From Bacteriovoracaceae bacterium (GTDB lineage: Bacteria > Bdellovibrionota > Bacteriovoracia > Bacteriovoracales > Bacteriovoracaceae), in NCBI GenBank assembly GCA_947448095.1, contig CANFNN010000070.1, forward strand, positions 1 to 11,647: a stretch of 11,647 nt of DNA, given 5' to 3'. The notes below the pieces were generated by a model. It was given only the letters and a program-made list of their open reading frames with translations, did no database searches and was not told the DNA's origin. Both the position numbers and the translations under genes were made by a program. This document shows, piece after piece, positions 1 to 7,290 of this stretch (position 1 is the stretch's first letter; the number at the start of each line of letters is the position of its first letter).

Positions 1-686
1 AAATGAATTGAGACCTGATTTCCCTTAAAACTCTTAACTTCCATCTTCCACTCAGCAGACTCTGGAAAACAGTTCAGCATATAATCAATCTCAAGAAGCC
101 AGTGGGCCCTTGATTTTTCTTTGTAAAAATGATTTTGAGTTTTGGGAAGATGAATGGATAACCATTTCGTCAATTGTGGCACACAAGACCTACAACCCAT
201 TCCAGCTTTACAGTTTGTGGCCAGTCCCTCAGGTGTGGGATCATCAGTCGATCTGATGTAGTCCATCACATCATTTTCCCGAACGCCAAAGCAGCGACAA
301 ATAAGTGATTCAGAATCTTTATATAAGTACTCTCTGCCGCGATAAACATTGAGTGCAGCCTTCAGTAACTCTAGCGGACTAAAAAAGAAACCTTCCTCTT
401 TTTCAGCTTTTAAATCCCAAAAAGTCTGATCATGCTCAAAGGCCTGATCCCAATCCTTGAATGACAGAGAGGTCAATTCAAAGAGTGTCTTTCCATTCAT
501 GATGGCGCACATAGAGCCCAACCATGGGTTAATTGGACCAGTATAACTTGCCTTCGCAAGAACATCTTTATTATCAAATTTTAAGTAGAGAGTATGACCT
601 GAAAGTTTAGAGGATATCTGAACAGAAGGACTCTCCAAAAGAGAATTATGAAGACCAGAGATAAAATCTTTAAAGTTTATCATCAT
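1..686 (-). CDS. NifU-like [2Fe-2S] protein, partial (3' end beyond the left edge)
   Basis: Reading leftward from 686 the frame stays open to the window edge, about 228 residues. Residues 128-172 match the BFD-like [2Fe-2S] domain of NifU: C130-x-C132, then C165-x2-C168 in a KAGMGCRSC context. The 33-residue step from C132 to C165 is the spacing I recall for Azotobacter NifU. The segment before it (LLKAALNVYRG, 107-117) also matches the end of the NifU IscU domain. Residues 25-70 look IscU-like, but the places where scaffold cysteines belong hold Pro/Ile (about 51-52) and Phe (100-102), and the N-terminus is short. The last visible part (about 192-228) resembles the start of a C-terminal Nfu domain. 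The start (ATG ATG at 686/683) overlaps the end of map by 17 bases, so translational coupling is likely. NifU-family assignment is fairly sure. A role in Fe-S cluster transfer or sensing is inference. Confidence 0.75.
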   Translation of the reverse strand, partial: MMINFKDFISGLHNSLLESPSVQISSKLSGHTLYLKFDNKDVLAKASYTGPINPWLGSMCAIMNGKTLFELTSLSFKDWDQAFEHDQTFWDLKAEKEEGFFFSPLELLKAALNVYRGREYLYKDSESLICRCFGVRENDVMDYIRSTDDPTPEGLATNCKAGMGCRSCVPQLTKWLSIHLPKTQNHFYKEKSRAHWLLEIDYMLNCFPESAEWKMEVKSFKGNQVSIH

Positions 687-1455
687 CGGCCGTCCACTCT
701 TCTGGTGAAAAAGTTGTCATGATTTCTGCGCCCGACTCAGTGATGAGGATTGTGTGTTCAAACTGAGCAGACCAAGATTTATCCTGAGTAACAACTGTCC
801 AGGCATCGCCCAGAACTTTTGAGTGACGTTTGCCAATATTTATCATGGGTTCGATTGTAAAAGTCATTCCAGGTCGCATCTCAACACCTGTTCCGCGCTT
901 TCCAAAATGAGTGATCTGAGGCTCTTCATGAAACACTCGACCAATACCGTGGCCACAATACTCGTGGACAACCGTAAAGCCGTTTCCATGGGCCATCTCT
1001 TCAATCACTGCTCCAATGTCACCAATTCTTGCGCCTGGCTTACAAACTGAAATTCCTGCCATCAGGCAGTTATAAGTAACATCAACCAATTTTTTTATTT
1101 CTGGTCTTACATTTCCTACTAAATAAGTGTGGCTAGTGTCTCCGTGGAAGCCTTTATAAAGAGTCGTAACATCCAGATTAATGATGTCGCCATCTTTCAA
1201 AATTTCTTTCGTAGACGGAATTCCATGACAAATGACTTCATTACGGGAAGTACAAAGCGAGGCCGGAAATCCATGATAGCCAAGGGTCGCAGGGATGGCG
1301 CTGCGATTGATTGTATACTCATGACACATTTTGTTAATATCCGCCGTGGTCATACCTATTTCAAGATTTTTGCCTAAGAAATGAAGCGTCTTTGCCGCCA
1401 TTTTACAGGCTTCCTTCATAATTTCTATTTCGCGGGCAGATTTGATCGTTATCAT
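670..1455 (-). CDS. map: Type I methionine aminopeptidase
   Basis: Cytosolic metalloprotease that removes the initiator Met from new proteins. The protein is 261 residues, normal for the bacterial short type I form without an N-terminal extension. All five metal ligands are present: D95 and D106 (LDVTT...HGDTS), H169 (CGHGIGRVFHEEP), E202 (TIEPM) and E233 (QFEHTIL). The substrate-binding His is H77 (CHGIPS). These sit exactly two residues before the E. coli positions as remembered. I chose ATG at 1455 over an upstream in-frame GTG at 1473 because AAGGGA lies 7-8 bases before the ATG and the family start MITIKSxxEI follows. The gene is divergent from the dehydrogenase at 1504 across 48 bases, and its 3' end overlaps the NifU-like gene, so the two probably form one transcript. 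Confidence 0.97.
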   Translation of the reverse strand: MITIKSAREIEIMKEACKMAAKTLHFLGKNLEIGMTTADINKMCHEYTINRSAIPATLGYHGFPASLCTSRNEVICHGIPSTKEILKDGDIINLDVTTLYKGFHGDTSHTYLVGNVRPEIKKLVDVTYNCLMAGISVCKPGARIGDIGAVIEEMAHGNGFTVVHEYCGHGIGRVFHEEPQITHFGKRGTGVEMRPGMTFTIEPMINIGKRHSKVLGDAWTVVTQDKSWSAQFEHTILITESGAEIMTTFSPEEWTADDDKL

Positions 1456-1503
1456 AATGCTTCCCTTATACACTTTTAACCTGATTTAAGCTAGTTTGAA
1501 GCT
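1456..1503. promoter_or_regulatory. 48-base divergent intergenic region between map and the dehydrogenase
   Basis: This short gap must carry or border the start signals of both the map operon (leftward) and the three-gene operon (rightward). It is AT-rich and holds the map ribosome site (AAGGGA on the minus strand). I found no hexamer pair good enough to name as a promoter in either direction, so the -35 elements may lie inside the opposing coding regions. Confidence 0.4.
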
Positions 1504-2454
1504 ATGAAAAGCTTTCAAGTTATCAGAACTCATTTATCGCCTTATCATGGGCCTGATTTTGAACAAAATGAGCGCCAGAGACTGGAGAAAATTCCGGGAG
1601 TAAGGGTTGAAAAACTCAATTTGGCAGACATCTCAAAACCCTCGATCTTGATCACTAATACGCATACAGATTTAAAAGATCTACCTTCAAAGCTTCTGCA
1701 AAATACCCAACTGATTTTGCATTCAAATTCTGGATACGATAACTTTGCTCGGGACGAAAAACTTTTGGAAAAGATTCCTCTCGTCATCGGCCATGAAATT
1801 CGCGCCCAGGCAGTGGCAGAATACTGCTTAAGCGCCTTGTTTCAAGGCTTACTGGAACTGCCTCAGCATTTGATGTGGAGTAAGTCACGAACCTGGGAGC
1901 GGCCTCTGATTAAAGATCAGCCAGTCTGGGTTTATGGTTATGGGCACATTGGAAAAATCATAACCGAGACACTCAAGTCTTTGGGGGCAAAAGTCACGGT
2001 GATTGATCCGTACTTGGCAAAAACTTCTCAACCTAAGACTGACCATTCACAAGCCAAAATTGTGATTGCCTGTTGTGGTCACAATGCTTCAAGCCACCAT
2101 ATGTTTAATGAAACTTTTTTTCATTCGGCTCATCCGGAACTCATTTTTATTAATGGTGCCCGAGGGAAGCTAGTAGAGGAAAAAGCCTTAAGAGAATTCT
2201 TACTCACTCATCCTAAAGCTCAGGCCTTCTTAGATGTTTTTGAAAATGAGCCTTTTGACGAAAGCTGGCATCACTTTCCTCAAGTCTGGAAAACAAGTCA
2301 TATTGCAGGAGTCTATTCTGGACTTGATGAAGGAATGATCCAATTTGAAGAGAATACATTGAATGATTTTATGTCGATGGATGAATTAGATTTTCAAAAA
2401 AAATATACTAATGAACTGCTTCAAAATAAATGGCTCAATGGAGAATTAATTTGA
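1504..2454 (+). CDS. D-2-hydroxyacid dehydrogenase family protein (NAD-dependent)
   Basis: 316 residues, typical of the D-isomer-specific 2-hydroxyacid dehydrogenases (SerA, PdxB, glyoxylate/hydroxypyruvate reductase relatives). The Rossmann loop GYGHIG is at 145-150, with D168 at the end of the second strand (VTVIDPY), which indicates NAD over NADP. The catalytic triad is visible: R220 (INGARGKL), E249 (DVFENEP) and H266 (TSHIAGVYSG). The N-terminal third is divergent and does not tell which oxo-acid is reduced. The two genes downstream overlap it, so it leads an operon with a ureohydrolase and aat. This does not by itself define a pathway. The start has only a weak GAAG upstream. PdxB or SerA identity is not supported, because no ACT or PdxB-dimer domain is present. 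Confidence 0.88.
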   Translation: MKSFQVIRTHLSPYHGPDFEQNERQRLEKIPGVRVEKLNLADISKPSILITNTHTDLKDLPSKLLQNTQLILHSNSGYDNFARDEKLLEKIPLVIGHEIRAQAVAEYCLSALFQGLLELPQHLMWSKSRTWERPLIKDQPVWVYGYGHIGKIITETLKSLGAKVTVIDPYLAKTSQPKTDHSQAKIVIACCGHNASSHHMFNETFFHSAHPELIFINGARGKLVEEKALREFLLTHPKAQAFLDVFENEPFDESWHHFPQVWKTSHIAGVYSGLDEGMIQFEENTLNDFMSMDELDFQKKYTNELLQNKWLNGELI

Positions 2455-3524
2455 AAAACTTAAAACAACTCCTGACTCTGCCTGGTAATGGCGTTTTTAC
2501 CATCCACACAGGAGCTGACAAAAAAGCGAGACTACTCAAGGCTTACTACGGAACTGCTTCGGCTGAGCTCGCAAAAAGCAAATGGGAAAAGATATTGGCC
2601 CAAATTAACGCTGATCACCCCCTCGTTATTGGAATCGCCTCAGATAATGGTGGCGGGATTCAACGAGGCGCAAACTGGGGACCACTTGCGATTCGAATGG
2701 AACTGTTATCAGAGAAAAAGAATTTCATCGATGTTGGCGACGTGAGAGTCATCCCTCACTTATTGCATGATAAGTACCTTAATCAAGAAACCATTAAAAT
2801 TTGTCAAAAAGCGTTATACGGGAAAGTGAATAAACTTCCCGTTTCACCCTTGAGTATTGCCGAATTAGCGCTAACTGAAATTTATGCTCAATGCCCTTCT
2901 TCGAGGATCCTTGGTCTAGGTGGAGATCACTCAACGAGTTATCCCCTCGTGAAGACGTGGCTAGCAAGTCGAGAGCATAAGAAGAAAGCTGCTCTTCTTC
3001 ACTTTGATGCTCATACTGATCTTTTAGAAAAAAGAATGGGGATTGATCTTTGCTTTGGAACCTGGACCTATCAGATTTTAAAATATTTAAGCAGTACTGA
3101 TCACATCGTTCAACTTGGCATCAGATCAAGTGGCAAAGAAAAAAAGCATTGGAAGAACACTTATGGTGTTGAGCAATACTGGGCCAAAGAAGTAAACAAG
3201 TGGGGAGCCGAAAAAGTTTACAAAAAATTAAAAACTCACTACTCAAAATTAGGAGTTGAGGAAATTTATATTAGCTTTGATATTGATGCTCTGGATATCA
3301 AGTATGCGAGTGCAACTGGAACTCCCGAGCCTGAGGGACTTTTACCCACAGATTGTACCGCCATTATTTCCATGCTCGCTCAAGACTTTAAGATCACGGG
3401 AGCCGATTTAATGGAAGTTGCTCCTTATGTTGCGCTCGAAGGATTCAATGAATCAGATCGAATGAGTTCTCTCGTTGTTGCTGGAGACATTTCAAAAATT
3501 CTCTTAAAATCCCTGTCCCTATGA
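2451..3524 (+). CDS. Ureohydrolase family protein (arginase/agmatinase/formiminoglutamase), TTG start
   Basis: Metal-dependent hydrolase of guanidino compounds, 357 residues from the chosen start. The binuclear Mn ligands are all present: H160 (GLGGDHS), D186, H188 and D190 (HFDAHTD), and D277 and D279 (SFDIDALD). The GGDHS form favours arginase/agmatinase over formiminoglutamase. It is longer than usual because of a roughly 60-residue N-terminal region (LPGNGVFTIHTGADKKARLL...). Substrate specificity cannot be read from sequence. I preferred TTG at 2451 because GGAG at 2440-2443 lies 7 bases upstream and TTGA couples the start to the previous stop codon. An in-frame ATG at 2430 has no ribosome site. 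The 3' end overlaps aat in the same way (ATGA). Confidence 0.88.
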   Translation: MKNLKQLLTLPGNGVFTIHTGADKKARLLKAYYGTASAELAKSKWEKILAQINADHPLVIGIASDNGGGIQRGANWGPLAIRMELLSEKKNFIDVGDVRVIPHLLHDKYLNQETIKICQKALYGKVNKLPVSPLSIAELALTEIYAQCPSSRILGLGGDHSTSYPLVKTWLASREHKKKAALLHFDAHTDLLEKRMGIDLCFGTWTYQILKYLSSTDHIVQLGIRSSGKEKKHWKNTYGVEQYWAKEVNKWGAEKVYKKLKTHYSKLGVEEIYISFDIDALDIKYASATGTPEPEGLLPTDCTAIISMLAQDFKITGADLMEVAPYVALEGFNESDRMSSLVVAGDISKILLKSLSL

Positions 3525-4180
3525 GAAAGATCGAGTTTCCCTCTGTTGAATTAGCAGATGAAGATGGTCTACTCGCAATAGGTGGAGACCTCGAAATTGA
3601 TACCTTGATCACTGCCTACCAGCATGGAATCTTTCCCTGGCCGGTATCTGTCGACTTACCGCTTGCTTGGTTTTCTCCAAACCCTAGAGGGATTTTATTC
3701 GCTGAAAAAATTCATGTTTCAAAATCATTTTCCAAATTCTTAAAGAAGAACACATTTAAGGTTACTTTCAATCAGGCCTTTAGTGAGGTGATCAAACAAT
3801 GCGCCATAAGTTCACGCAAGAACCAAACAAGTACTTGGATCACCTCTGACATCATTAGTGGCTACGAGAAATTATTCAAAGCAGACCTTGCCTATTCAGT
3901 CGAGGTCTGGAGCGATGAAAATCTTATAGCTGGTCTCTATGGCGTGTGTATGGGGAATTTTGTCTCGGGTGAATCCATGTTTACCAAGGAAGACAACGCT
4001 TCAAAGCTAGCCTTGTACTCACTGATGGTTCGCTTAAAGGAAAAAAATATTACTTGGCTCGATACTCAAATGGTGACTTCGGTAGTAGAAGGTTTTGGAG
4101 GGATGTATATTTCTCGTCCAGAATTCCTTAAAATGATTTCAAAGAAAGACTGGACGAAAAAAAGAATCGAAATCTTTTAG
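3521..4180 (+). CDS. aat: Leucyl/phenylalanyl-tRNA--protein transferase
   Basis: Transfers Leu or Phe from aminoacyl-tRNA to proteins with N-terminal Arg or Lys, creating N-degrons for ClpS/ClpAP. 219 residues, with the family signature throughout: FPSVELADEDGLLAIGGDL (6-24), YQHGIFPWP (33-41), WFSPNPRGIL (50-59), TWIT (105-108), SVEVW (126-130), GESMFTKEDNASKLAL (150-165) and a C-terminal SR-EF. The catalytic residues E151, D181 and Q183 correspond to E. coli E156, D186 and Q188 with a constant offset of five. Divergent points: AHS becomes AYS at 124-126, and the usual DCQ...SLGA becomes DTQ...GFGG. The start overlaps the ureohydrolase stop (ATGA), making this the third gene of the operon. 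The stop overlaps the opposing desaturase stop. Confidence 0.95.
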   Translation: MRKIEFPSVELADEDGLLAIGGDLEIDTLITAYQHGIFPWPVSVDLPLAWFSPNPRGILFAEKIHVSKSFSKFLKKNTFKVTFNQAFSEVIKQCAISSRKNQTSTWITSDIISGYEKLFKADLAYSVEVWSDENLIAGLYGVCMGNFVSGESMFTKEDNASKLALYSLMVRLKEKNITWLDTQMVTSVVEGFGGMYISRPEFLKMISKKDWTKKRIEIF

Positions 4181-5253
4181 TTATATCTAAGATTCAGGCG
4201 CTGGTTGGCCTTTAAGGTACGAATCACTTCGTCCATAAAATCTCTGCATGATCTTTCAAGTTTTACCTTCTCACCACGGCAGTAGGCTTCAAGGCGAGCT
4301 TTGAATTCTTGATAGGTCATATTCAACTCACGGGCAAGTTCTTCGCATTTTTGTTTAAAACGAAGATCGCTATCGATCAAATCTGACATTTTTTTAGAAA
4401 GTTCTTGTTTGAGTGTTGCTGGAGAATAGACATTTTTCACTTCGGCTAAACCAATGGCACTCAAAGCCTTAATATAAACAAATCCGATGTCAAATTCAAA
4501 CCAACGGTGGCGAAATGAACATGAGCGCATATGACCGTGGTGATTGTTATGATCCAATTCTCCACAAATGATGAAGTTAAGTGGAAAAACAAAACCAATG
4601 TTACGGCTGTTATCAGTCGTTTTATGATTTCTATAACCCCACCAATGGGCAATAGCATTCACTCCACCAATCGCAAAAATCGGAGAGGTTAAAAAATTAG
4701 CAAGACTTAAAACTCCACCCCAAATTGGCCCGAACATGACGACCATGAAAACAGTCATCATGATTGGTCCAGTAAACGAATTTTTAAGCATAAAAGCTTC
4801 AAGCTTGTTTAAAGGTATCGTTTTTTGAATTTTAAGAACTTCGGGTAGAGTCTTTCCTTCGGCATAATCAAAAGCGCCCAAAAAGAGTGCATGAATTAGA
4901 CCTTTTTGAACTGGGCTATGTGGATCTTTTTCTTGATCAGAATGAGCGTGATGAAAAATATGAACAGAAACCCATTCGGCTTTGTTTAACGAAGTAATCA
5001 ACCAAAGCCAAACTTGCATCACCATATCAAGCCACTTATTGAGAATCACACCCTTATGGGTATGATATCGGTGGTAAGACAGACTCATGCAGGTAATAGT
5101 TACGTGAGATATGACAACAGCATAAATAGAAATGAACCATACAGGATGGGCCGCAACGTACTGACCAAAAAAACCATTTAGGCCAAGAGTCTTTTCAACA
5201 ACAAACCAAAGAGCTGTGAAGGCAACTGCTGACAGAGAAAAAAATTTGAACAT
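4177..5253 (-). CDS. Membrane fatty acyl desaturase, delta-9 (DesC/OLE1) type
   Basis: Di-iron integral membrane enzyme introducing a double bond into acyl chains; it needs O2 and an electron donor. 358 residues. The three His boxes are H61-x4-H66 (HRYHTH), H98-x2-HH102 (followed by AHSDQEKDPHSP) and H235-x2-HH239 (GELDHNNHH), plus H203 in the IAHWWGYR segment. This pattern is that of acyl-CoA/acyl-lipid delta-9 desaturases. Hydrophobic segments lie near 5-20, 36-56, 75-90, 162-200 and 220-232. The C-terminal 75 residues are a charged helical tail without a cytochrome b5 domain, so an external ferredoxin-type donor is expected. AAGGA precedes ATG at 5253. It is the last gene of a five-gene operon, 12 bases after the ferredoxin gene. 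Which acyl carrier it uses is not visible. Confidence 0.93.
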   Translation of the reverse strand: MFKFFSLSAVAFTALWFVVEKTLGLNGFFGQYVAAHPVWFISIYAVVISHVTITCMSLSYHRYHTHKGVILNKWLDMVMQVWLWLITSLNKAEWVSVHIFHHAHSDQEKDPHSPVQKGLIHALFLGAFDYAEGKTLPEVLKIQKTIPLNKLEAFMLKNSFTGPIMMTVFMVVMFGPIWGGVLSLANFLTSPIFAIGGVNAIAHWWGYRNHKTTDNSRNIGFVFPLNFIICGELDHNNHHGHMRSCSFRHRWFEFDIGFVYIKALSAIGLAEVKNVYSPATLKQELSKKMSDLIDSDLRFKQKCEELARELNMTYQEFKARLEAYCRGEKVKLERSCRDFMDEVIRTLKANQRLNLRYN

Positions 5254-5265
5254 GAGTTTTCCTTA

Positions 5266-5643
5266 TCAAGACCGATACACTGTAGGAATTTCTGCCGACA
5301 TCTCAAGAAAGCCTGAGGGCGCGAAATCTACACAAAGGCCACAGCCTATGCATCCACGATCATCAATAATGATGGCGTCTGCCGTCACTTCAATCGCATG
5401 GGTCGGACATATAGTCTCACACATTTTTGAGTCTTTCCACTGTGATAAGTTTTCTTTATTACTTATAAACAAAGGTTTACGTTTTAATCTTGGGGAATAA
5501 AAGTAGAGCTTATCGGGCCAACTAGTTTTGTGTAATTTAAATACTTTAAACAACTTTTCGCCAGCGATTTTGCGTATTTGTCTGCGAAACCACCAGCCAC
5601 GCCAGATTGAAATTTTATTGTAGAAATCTCTGTTTAGTATCAT
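5266..5643 (-). CDS. NuoI/HycF-like ferredoxin with a single [4Fe-4S] cluster
   Basis: 125 residues. The C-terminal half aligns with the double-cluster ferredoxin fold of NuoI and HycF. Motif 1 (69-80) keeps only its third and fourth cysteines, C75 and C79-P80, with W and S where the first two belong. Motif 2 keeps C98, C101 and C104, but its fourth cysteine is Ala108 (FAPSGF). Since C1-C3 of one motif and C4 of the other make one cluster, C98, C101, C104 and C79 form a complete site, while the other site has lost three of four ligands. The N-terminal 50 residues are basic and Trp-rich (SIWRGWWFRRQIRK), possibly membrane- or subunit-binding. AGGAC lies just upstream of ATG 5643. It sits between the NuoCD-like gene and the desaturase, each 12 bases away. 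An electron-transfer role is likely; its partner is inferred. Confidence 0.85.
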   Translation of the reverse strand: MILNRDFYNKISIWRGWWFRRQIRKIAGEKLFKVFKLHKTSWPDKLYFYSPRLKRKPLFISNKENLSQWKDSKMCETICPTHAIEVTADAIIIDDRGCIGCGLCVDFAPSGFLEMSAEIPTVYRS

Positions 5644-5655
5644 CTTGTCCTATTC

Positions 5656-7290
5656 CTAGCGATCCAGTTCAAATTGACGAATGCCTAAGCTTGCCAAACA
5701 TGGACCAAGTTGCTCCTCTTTTATACCCGAAACGAAGTGAGAAATTGCCTGCACCAGAGGAAAACTAGGGGTTTTAATTTTTACACGATATGGTGCTATT
5801 CGATCATTAAACATGACTAAAAAGCCTGCCTCTCCGTTGGGCGATTCGATGCCTGTATATTGCCAGCCTCTAGGGAACTCAAGACTTTCAAAGTGATCTT
5901 TGAGTGCCAAAATATTCTTATCAAAATCAGGATTGATAATCTCACCTAATGGGAGGTTATCAATCACTTGAGTGATAATTCTAAAACTCTGGAATATTTC
6001 CTCGTAACGAATGAGGTATCTTTCATAAGCAGTCCCATTGATTCCAACTGGGATATCAAAATCAATATCTTTATAAAAATAGAACGGCTGAGATTTACGA
6101 AGATCAAAATTTAGGCCTGAGGCGCGCATGGCGGGACCACTTACTCCCCACTCTAGAGCTGTTTGAGCACTGACAATTCCACCGCTAAGTTGATCTCTAA
6201 ATTTATGTTGATTAAAAAGCGAACGATGAATCACGCGAATGGTTTTAGTCACGATCTCACATACGGCCTGATACTCAATAATCCAACCATAGGGAAGGTC
6301 TTCTTTAATGCCACCAAAACGGGCAATACTCAACCCCTGTCTTCGTCCACAAAACTTTTCCATTAACTCATAAATTTTCTCACGACAATTCAGGAACAAA
6401 CGGTGCTCGTCTAATTTTAATGCGAAAGTAATTTCATGCATGACCGTAAAATGCTCTGCAATTCTTGCCAGCTCTAAGACCACAATTCTGATTGCTTGAG
6501 CTCGCTCTGGCAGCTTAACCCTTAAAAGATCTTCAATGGTTTTGGCCCAAGTAATGCTGTAGGTGGGAGCCGCCCCTAATTGTATCTTATCCACAAGCTG
6601 AAGAATCTGCTGCCAATCTTTTTGCTCAAAAAGTTTTTCGAGACCTTGATGGTGAAAACCAATATTTACTTTTGAATCAACCACTTTTTGGGGATCAAAA
6701 CAAACCATCCACTCAAACATTCCCGAGGCTACAGGAGATAAAAGATTATAATTTTTCCAAACAAAAGCTTCCTCTGGGTAGGGTGCTTCAGATTTATTAG
6801 GATTTGTTTTAATTAGCGGTAATGCTTCTGGAATATCGATTGGCCAGCCACCTAAGGTAGCATCTTTTCTCATTGGATATCTTGTTTGATCCTTAGGAAG
6901 TAGTAGTGCCTTCATTGGCCGAGAAAATTTTATGCCCAAGGCTTCCTGTTGCTCACGCTCCATCCACCCCGCGTGAGTAAACGAATCGATAATACTTGGA
7001 ATAACTTCCTCAAAATCAAATGTGACATGAATATTGAGTCTTTGATGGGTTCCCATGTTCAGTAATTGATAGGTCTGTTCAAACTGGTATTCATAATTAT
7101 GTAGAAATTGAACATCTACGCATGCCACTTCAACTAAGGTCAAAAAGCCTAAATCTTCTTTCGCTAATTCAATCCAACGAACAAGACTTACAGGTCTTAT
7201 AGTCACATGATGCTGGCCGACTAAATCCTGGTAAGAACTATCTTGGGATAAAATTACTTTTGTTTTTTGAAACTCTTTCCAGCTAAACAT
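5656..7290 (-). CDS. Fused NuoC-NuoD-like large subunit without quinone-site or NiFe motifs
   Basis: 544 residues. Residues 30-150 are a 30 kDa (NuoC) domain: FLTLVEVACVDV (49-60), PSI...HAGWMEREQQEALGI (98-120) and PMRKDA (139-144). Residues 180-544 are a 49 kDa (NuoD) domain: HHQGLEKLFEQ (213-223), PERAQAIRIVVLELARIAEH (261-280), FGGIKEDLP (325-333), GVSGPAMRASGLNFDLRKSQ (382-401), IESPNGEAG (481-489), PYRVKIKTPSF (500-510) and LDR at the end. The GPQHPxTHG loop that carries the quinone-site His is absent, the Tyr-bearing DY segment reads VDKIQLGAAP (233-242), and there is no CxxC pair for Ni-Fe. The fold is conserved but the active site is not. The start overlaps the NuoB-like gene by 8 bases. 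It is probably a structural core of a complex I-like or Ehr-like assembly. Confidence 0.9.
   Translation of the reverse strand: MFSWKEFQKTKVILSQDSSYQDLVGQHHVTIRPVSLVRWIELAKEDLGFLTLVEVACVDVQFLHNYEYQFEQTYQLLNMGTHQRLNIHVTFDFEEVIPSIIDSFTHAGWMEREQQEALGIKFSRPMKALLLPKDQTRYPMRKDATLGGWPIDIPEALPLIKTNPNKSEAPYPEEAFVWKNYNLLSPVASGMFEWMVCFDPQKVVDSKVNIGFHHQGLEKLFEQKDWQQILQLVDKIQLGAAPTYSITWAKTIEDLLRVKLPERAQAIRIVVLELARIAEHFTVMHEITFALKLDEHRLFLNCREKIYELMEKFCGRRQGLSIARFGGIKEDLPYGWIIEYQAVCEIVTKTIRVIHRSLFNQHKFRDQLSGGIVSAQTALEWGVSGPAMRASGLNFDLRKSQPFYFYKDIDFDIPVGINGTAYERYLIRYEEIFQSFRIITQVIDNLPLGEIINPDFDKNILALKDHFESLEFPRGWQYTGIESPNGEAGFLVMFNDRIAPYRVKIKTPSFPLVQAISHFVSGIKEEQLGPCLASLGIRQFELDR

Noticed and set aside
823..1377. 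Plus-strand open frames opposite map
   Set aside because: They are shadows of the clearly conserved map coding strand with no independent family signal. The same applies to other opposite-strand frames over the desaturase, NuoCD-like, lipoprotein and coiled-coil genes.
1456..1473. GTG at 1473 as the map start
   Set aside because: The extra six residues are not part of the family start, and AAGGGA is placed for ATG 1455.
2430..2450. ATG at 2430 as the ureohydrolase start
   Set aside because: No ribosome site precedes it and it would overlap the dehydrogenase by 25 bases. TTG at 2451 has GGAG at ideal distance and a TTGA coupling.
5656..7290. Catalytic [NiFe] hydrogenase large subunit
   Set aside because: The HycE-like layout suggested it, but neither the N-terminal RxCGxC nor the C-terminal DPCxxC motif is present, so no Ni-Fe site can form.
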